Shown here one piece after another: positions 60,456 through 64,000 of a stretch of DNA of 64,000 nt. The first letter of the stretch is position 1. Every line of letters begins with the position of its first letter. The notes under the pieces were generated by a model that was given only the letters and a program-made list of their open reading frames with translations, was not told the origin of the DNA and searched no databases. Origin of the DNA: Streptomyces monashensis (GTDB lineage: Bacteria; Actinomycetota; Actinomycetes; Streptomycetales; Streptomycetaceae); the NCBI RefSeq assembly GCF_001866665.1, contig NZ_MLYO01000032.1, forward strand, positions 62,001 to 126,000, in the 5' to 3' direction. The position numbers and the translations under genes were made by a program.

Positions 60456-61034
60456 ATGAACCACGCCCAGCTCAACGCCCTCGGACGGGCCCTGCGGCTC
60501 GTCGGGGAGCACGGGGAGGCGCTCGGTGCCGACACCCCGGACTCCCGGCTGCACGAGATCAAGGCCGATCTGCGCCGGGCGCTCGATCTGCTGGACGAGA
60601 GTGTCGCCGCCGGCGCGCCCTCCACCCGGTGTCCCGAGCATCCGCAGGGCCCCGTCGACGAGAGCGCGCCCGATCTGTGTCTGCTGTGCGAGACCCGGCG
60701 CCGGGCCGCACGCCGGTCGGAGTATCACGGCGGAGGGCGGGAGCGGACCGAAGCCGCGGCCGCTGCCACCGCGCCGTCCCGGTACGGCGTCCGCGCCGAC
60801 CGGCCGCAGCCGCAGCAGCGCTGGCTGCCGGAGGCGTGGAACGGGCAGGAGTGGCAGCTGTGCGGCACGCCCCGGCGGGACAAGCGCGAGGCCGAGGCAT
60901 ATCTCGCCGCCCAGCGCCGCTCGTCCCGGCCCGCCATGGCGTACCGGCTCGTGCACGAGTTCACCGACTACGAGGTGCTCCGGGTGTGGGGCACCCCGCT
61001 GCGCGTTGACATCGAGCCGCTGGGGAACCTATAG
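60456..61034 (+). CDS. Conserved hypothetical protein
   Basis: 192 residues, 2 bases after the Uma2 stop, so co-transcribed. N-terminal helix LNALGRALRLVGEHG, then CPEHPQ and CLLCETRRR (one Cys pair, possible metal binding), basic middle, and a compact end AYRLVHEFTDYEVLRVWGTPLRVDIEPLG. No family recognised. Overlaps the convergent esterase gene by 6 bases. Confidence 0.72.
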   Translation: MNHAQLNALGRALRLVGEHGEALGADTPDSRLHEIKADLRRALDLLDESVAAGAPSTRCPEHPQGPVDESAPDLCLLCETRRRAARRSEYHGGGRERTEAAAAATAPSRYGVRADRPQPQQRWLPEAWNGQEWQLCGTPRRDKREAEAYLAAQRRSSRPAMAYRLVHEFTDYEVLRVWGTPLRVDIEPLGNL

Positions 61035-62555
61035 CAGCGGCAGGGCGCTGAAGTCGTAGCCCTCCCAGATCCGCCTGCTCGCCTCCTCCGGGTACGGCGC
61101 CACCCGCTGTTCCGCGTCCAGGACCTGGACCAGGCGGGAGCGCGGGTCGTAGGCCGGCCAGCCCGGGTCGCCGGTGCGGGCGAAAGCCGTCCAGGCGCGC
61201 TGGATGAAGGCCGACAGCCGCTCCGCCTCCGGTGTGGGTCTGCCGCCGGGAAACGCGAGGGCGGCCAGATCGGCGCCGAACGTGCCGAAGAGCAGTGGGA
61301 TGTCCAGGCCGTGGCAGGCGCCCAGCGCGCCCTCGGAGTCCGGGGCCGGCCAGGTCAGTTCGTAGACGTGGGCGCTGCCGCCGCCTGCCCGCTGGGCCTC
61401 CGCCAGCCGCAGGCTCGGCTGCCCGAACTGCCAGTCCGTCTGGACCCGTTCGAAGAGCTGCTCCGCACTCCACTGCGGGAAGGCCGAGCGGTACGCCGCC
61501 TCGCCCGCCGCCCCGCCCGGTGCGTACAGCCGCAGGATCCCCGCGGCCAGGTCGTCCGTGATCTTGCCGGACATGCCGGCCGCGACCAGGAACAGGCGCC
61601 ACTCGTCGCGGTTGTGGCCGACCAGGAGGTCCACGTCCCGCGCCGCACCCGCTGAAAGGGCCTCCCAGGGAGTCGTGGACAGCACCTCGCCGTCCACCAC
61701 CGGCGCGAAGGGCAGCGCCGTCGGTGCCGCCTGGCCCCAGCGGTCGGCGTACGCCTGCATCTTGATGCCCAGGGCCTGGCCCGCCAGGGTCAGCTCGCGC
61801 GGGTCCGTCCTCGCCATGTCCTCTGCTGTCGGCGCGCGGCCCGCCTCCGCCGCCAGCGCCGCGGCGATGTCGCGGGCGAGGTCCGCGGAGAAGAACGTGC
61901 CCGGCACGCTCTGGGTGATCGCGCGGCGGAACAGGCCCCGGGCCCTCGGCATGGCCAGGAGGGAGGCGATGGAGCCCGCGCCGGACGACTGGCCGAAGAC
62001 GGTGACCTGGGAGGGGTCGCCGCCGAACGCCGTGATGTTCTCCTGGACCCACTCCAGGGCCGCCACCTGGTCCAGCAGGCCCCGGTTCGCGGGAGCGCCC
62101 GTCCAGAGGGTGAAACCCTCCATGCCCGTGCGGTGGTTGAAGGAGACGAGCACCGCGTCGCCCGTGCGGGCGAGATGCTGGGCGTCGTAGGCCGACTGGC
62201 CGCTGAAGCCGAGTTTGTACGCACCACCGTAGATCCATACCAGCACCGGACGGGCGGCGGACGGATCCGGGTCCGGGGTCCAGACGTTCACCGTCAGCCA
62301 GTCGTCGCCCTCCGGCTGCCGGGGCTGGACCGTGCGGCCGGAGAGTCCCACCTCCTCCGGGGGCGGCGGGCCGAACGCGTACGCCTCCCGCGTGCCCTCC
62401 CAGGGGTCGGGCCGGCGCGGTGCCCGGAAGCGGTCCGGGCCGACCGGGGGCGCGGCGAAGGGAATGCCCCGGAACACCGACAGCCCCTGCTCCCGCAGAC
62501 CGCGCACCGCCCCGGAGGCGGTGCGCACCACGGGCCCGGACTCGCTCTTCGTCAT
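61029..62555 (-). CDS. Type-B carboxylesterase (alpha/beta hydrolase)
   Basis: 508 residues. Oxyanion region VLVWIYGGAYKLG, nucleophile FGQSSGAGS (Ser about 200), acid in NRDEW or following, His in GACHGLDIPLLFG. The classical GESAGG has Gln in place of Glu. No signal peptide, so cytoplasmic, acting on esters such as p-nitrobenzyl or drug esters in relatives. ATG 62555 follows GGGGAGCG. Confidence 0.92.
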   Translation of the reverse strand: MTKSESGPVVRTASGAVRGLREQGLSVFRGIPFAAPPVGPDRFRAPRRPDPWEGTREAYAFGPPPPEEVGLSGRTVQPRQPEGDDWLTVNVWTPDPDPSAARPVLVWIYGGAYKLGFSGQSAYDAQHLARTGDAVLVSFNHRTGMEGFTLWTGAPANRGLLDQVAALEWVQENITAFGGDPSQVTVFGQSSGAGSIASLLAMPRARGLFRRAITQSVPGTFFSADLARDIAAALAAEAGRAPTAEDMARTDPRELTLAGQALGIKMQAYADRWGQAAPTALPFAPVVDGEVLSTTPWEALSAGAARDVDLLVGHNRDEWRLFLVAAGMSGKITDDLAAGILRLYAPGGAAGEAAYRSAFPQWSAEQLFERVQTDWQFGQPSLRLAEAQRAGGGSAHVYELTWPAPDSEGALGACHGLDIPLLFGTFGADLAALAFPGGRPTPEAERLSAFIQRAWTAFARTGDPGWPAYDPRSRLVQVLDAEQRVAPYPEEASRRIWEGYDFSALPLL

Positions 62556-62660
62556 CGCTCGCTCCCCTGACTTCAGCCGTAGGCCTCAGCACGAACTGAC
62601 TGTTCATCAAGGGAACGCGCGACGACGGTCATACGTGCCCGAACGGCACGACGGACACCG

Positions 62661-63785
62661 TCAGCTGAGGGTCTTCAGCGACGCGGCGTCGTACGGCTTC
62701 AGCTCGCCCGTGCGGTCGGCGAGCACCTTGGCCGCCCACTCCGGGTCCTGGAGCAGCGCGCGGCCGACGGCGATCATGTCGAACTCGTCGGCCTCCAGCC
62801 GGTCGAGGAGGTCGTCGATGCTCTTGGTCCCGGAGCCCTCGCCCTGGAACGCCTTGATGAACTCGCCGTCGAGGCCGACCGAGCCGACGCTGATGACCTG
62901 CTTGCCGGTGATCTTCTTCGTCCAGCCGGCCAGGTTCAGGTCCGAGCCGTCGAACTCCGGCACCCAGTAGCGGCGGGTGGAGGCGTGGAAGACGTCGACG
63001 CCGGCCGCCGCCAGCGGGGTCAGGATGGCCTCCAGCTCCTCGGGGGTCTCGGCGAGGCGGGCCGTGTAGTCCTGCTGCTTCCACTGCGAGTAGCGGAAGA
63101 TGACCGGGAACTCGGGCGAGACGGCCGCGCGGACCGCCGCCACGATCTCCGCGGAGAACTTCGTACGGGCCACCGGGTCGCCGCCGTAGGCGTCGGTACG
63201 GCGGTTGGTGCCCTCCCACAGGAACTGGTCCAGGAGGTAGCCGTGGGCGCCGTGCAGCTCCACGCCGTCGAAGCCGATGCGCTCGGCGTCGGCCGCCGCC
63301 CGGGCGAACGCGGCGATCACGTCGTCGAGGTCCTGCTGGGTCATCGCCCGGCCGGTGGCCTCGGCGCCCGCGGTGACCAGGCCGGAGGGGCCCATCGCGG
63401 GGGCCTCGGGGAAGGGGGCCTCGCCGTCCTTGCGGACCATGCCGATGTGCCACAGCTGCGGGACGATGGTGCCGCCCGCCGCGTGCACGTCCGCGGCCAC
63501 CTTCGCCCAGCCCGCCAGCTGCTCCTCGCCGTGGAAGCGCGGCACGCGGTCGCTCTGGCCCGCCGAGTCGTGGCCCACGTAGGTGCCCTCGGTGACGATC
63601 AGGCCGACCCCGGCGGCGGCACGGCGGGAGTAGTACGAACGCACGTCCTCGCCGGGTACGCCGCCCGGGGAGAACATCCGGGTCATGGGCGCCATCGCGA
63701 TCCGGTTCGGCACGGTGAGGCCGTTGAGGGTGATGGGGCGGGACAGGATCTGGGCCGCGCGGGAGGCGGAGGTCGTGACGGTCAC
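62661..63785 (-). CDS. Old Yellow Enzyme-family NADH:flavin oxidoreductase
   Basis: 374 residues, FMN TIM barrel. RIAMAPMTRMFSPGG, QLWHIGM, and the active pair GVELHGAHGYLLDQFLW (His-X-X-His). Family reduces activated alkenes, enones and quinones. GTG 63785 is 8 bases after GAGGAG. A TetR-like operator lies 30 bases upstream, suggesting control by an electrophile-sensing repressor outside the window. Confidence 0.94.
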   Translation of the reverse strand: MTVTTSASRAAQILSRPITLNGLTVPNRIAMAPMTRMFSPGGVPGEDVRSYYSRRAAAGVGLIVTEGTYVGHDSAGQSDRVPRFHGEEQLAGWAKVAADVHAAGGTIVPQLWHIGMVRKDGEAPFPEAPAMGPSGLVTAGAEATGRAMTQQDLDDVIAAFARAAADAERIGFDGVELHGAHGYLLDQFLWEGTNRRTDAYGGDPVARTKFSAEIVAAVRAAVSPEFPVIFRYSQWKQQDYTARLAETPEELEAILTPLAAAGVDVFHASTRRYWVPEFDGSDLNLAGWTKKITGKQVISVGSVGLDGEFIKAFQGEGSGTKSIDDLLDRLEADEFDMIAVGRALLQDPEWAAKVLADRTGELKPYDAASLKTLS

Positions 63786-63813
63786 GTGGGGGGCTCCTCG
63801 TGAGGGACGGCGT

Positions 63814-63827
63814 TAACCGGTCGGTAT
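63814..63827. promoter_or_regulatory. TetR-like operator TAACCG-GT-CGGTAT
   Basis: A short dyad (ACCG/CGGT) about 30 bases before the OYE start, at the expected promoter position. TetR repressors often bind ACCG/CGGT-type arms. The regulator is not in this window. Confidence 0.5.
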
Positions 63828-63885
63828 GTGAGCACGCATTGTTGCAGCTCCTTAAGTAACGGCCTATGTGCCGGCCCGCATTCCG

Positions 63886-63899
63886 GACCGCGGTCCGCC
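63886..63899. promoter_or_regulatory. Perfect 14-bp palindrome CGGACCGCGGTCCG
   Basis: 100 bases upstream of the OYE start. A second stem (GTCCGGGA/TCCCGGAC, 63920-63940) follows. Either operators or pieces of a terminator for the gene to the right. Confidence 0.4.
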
Positions 63900-63956
63900 C
63901 GTGTGTGATCCGAAGCACAGTCCGGGACGCGATCCCGGACTCGCCCCCGGAAACGC

Positions 63957-64000
63957 CCGAGGGCGGCACCCCAGCCGGAAGCTGGAAGTGCCGCCCTCGG
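63957..64000. terminator. Perfect 13-bp-arm terminator at right edge
   Basis: Arms 63957-63969 (CCGAGGGCGGCAC) and 63988-64000 (GTGCCGCCCTCGG), loop of 18 bases containing a small CCAGC/GCTGG stem. Likely end of a gene entering from the right; the window stops at its base. Confidence 0.7.

Noticed and set aside
1..64000. CRISPR, transposase, integrase, phage genes, tRNA or rRNA
   Set aside because: None seen: no regularly spaced repeats, no DDE or recombinase motifs, no cloverleaf or rRNA sequence noticed. A computed scan (tRNAscan, ISfinder) would be decisive.

Overview
This window is a piece of high-GC actinobacterial chromosome, almost certainly Streptomyces or a very close relative. Third codon positions are nearly all G or C, and GTG and TTG starts are common. 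There are several XRE-regulator/DUF397 pairs of the WhiJ/Scr type, actinobacterial families such as TIGR03084, DUF3027, DUF2771 and DUF2530, and the futalosine menaquinone genes mqnB and mqnD. I saw no tRNA, rRNA, CRISPR array, insertion sequence or prophage gene. Most of it reads as core chromosome with small accessory insertions.

Layout. 1-5.4 kb: a leftward, translationally coupled operon (TIGR03084 protein, AtuA-family protein, acyl-CoA carboxyltransferase, biotin carboxylase cut by the left edge). 5.7-9.0 kb: an RhtA/EamA-type exporter, an ABC exporter and, directly before the ABC gene, a 44-residue Pro/Lys-rich peptide gene followed by a stem-loop. 9.2-13.4 kb: a large FAD/Fe-S oxidoreductase divergent from serC. 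13.4-16.3 kb: a WhiJ-like cluster (DUF397, XRE regulator, histidine-kinase-like ATPase, small protein) next to a broken XRE/DUF397 pair. 16.3-25.4 kb: small enzymes (VOC, F420/PPOX, SGNH, Uma2, aldo-keto reductase, 2'-5' RNA ligase-like), a MarR-MFS operon, a ribbon-helix-helix protein, a purine permease and a DUF2530 protein. 25.5-34.1 kb: a CtpE-like P-type ATPase, an XRE-type protein joined to a HAD gene fragment, a sacsin-like ATPase, a secreted lipase and a DUF3027 protein.

34.4-50.2 kb is a housekeeping block: MFS transporter, DUF2771 lipoprotein, mqnB-mqnD, cold-shock protein, HAD phosphatase, a helicase-associated/WYL-like protein and an XPB-type helicase with an XRE-DUF397 pair between them, a HelD-like helicase, a zinc-finger-like membrane protein and cutC. 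50.3-56.5 kb: an HD hydrolase, a DinB/MDMPI-GNAT fusion, and a likely N-acetylmuramic acid recycling module (RpiR regulator, MurQ etherase, PTS EIIBC). 56.5-60 kb: a frameshifted methyltransferase, another XRE-DUF397 pair, a winged-helix/zinc-ribbon protein and a second Uma2 protein. 60.4-64 kb: a small hypothetical protein, a type-B carboxylesterase and an Old Yellow Enzyme homologue with strong palindromes and a terminator at the right edge.

Two regulatory themes recur. Many starts lie 6-7 bases after a TANNNT-like -10 box, which suggests leaderless mRNAs. Operons are often coupled by GTGA/TTGA/ATGA overlaps. The least explained units are the Pro/Lys-rich peptide with its ABC exporter and the XPB-helicase pair holding an inserted XRE-DUF397 module.
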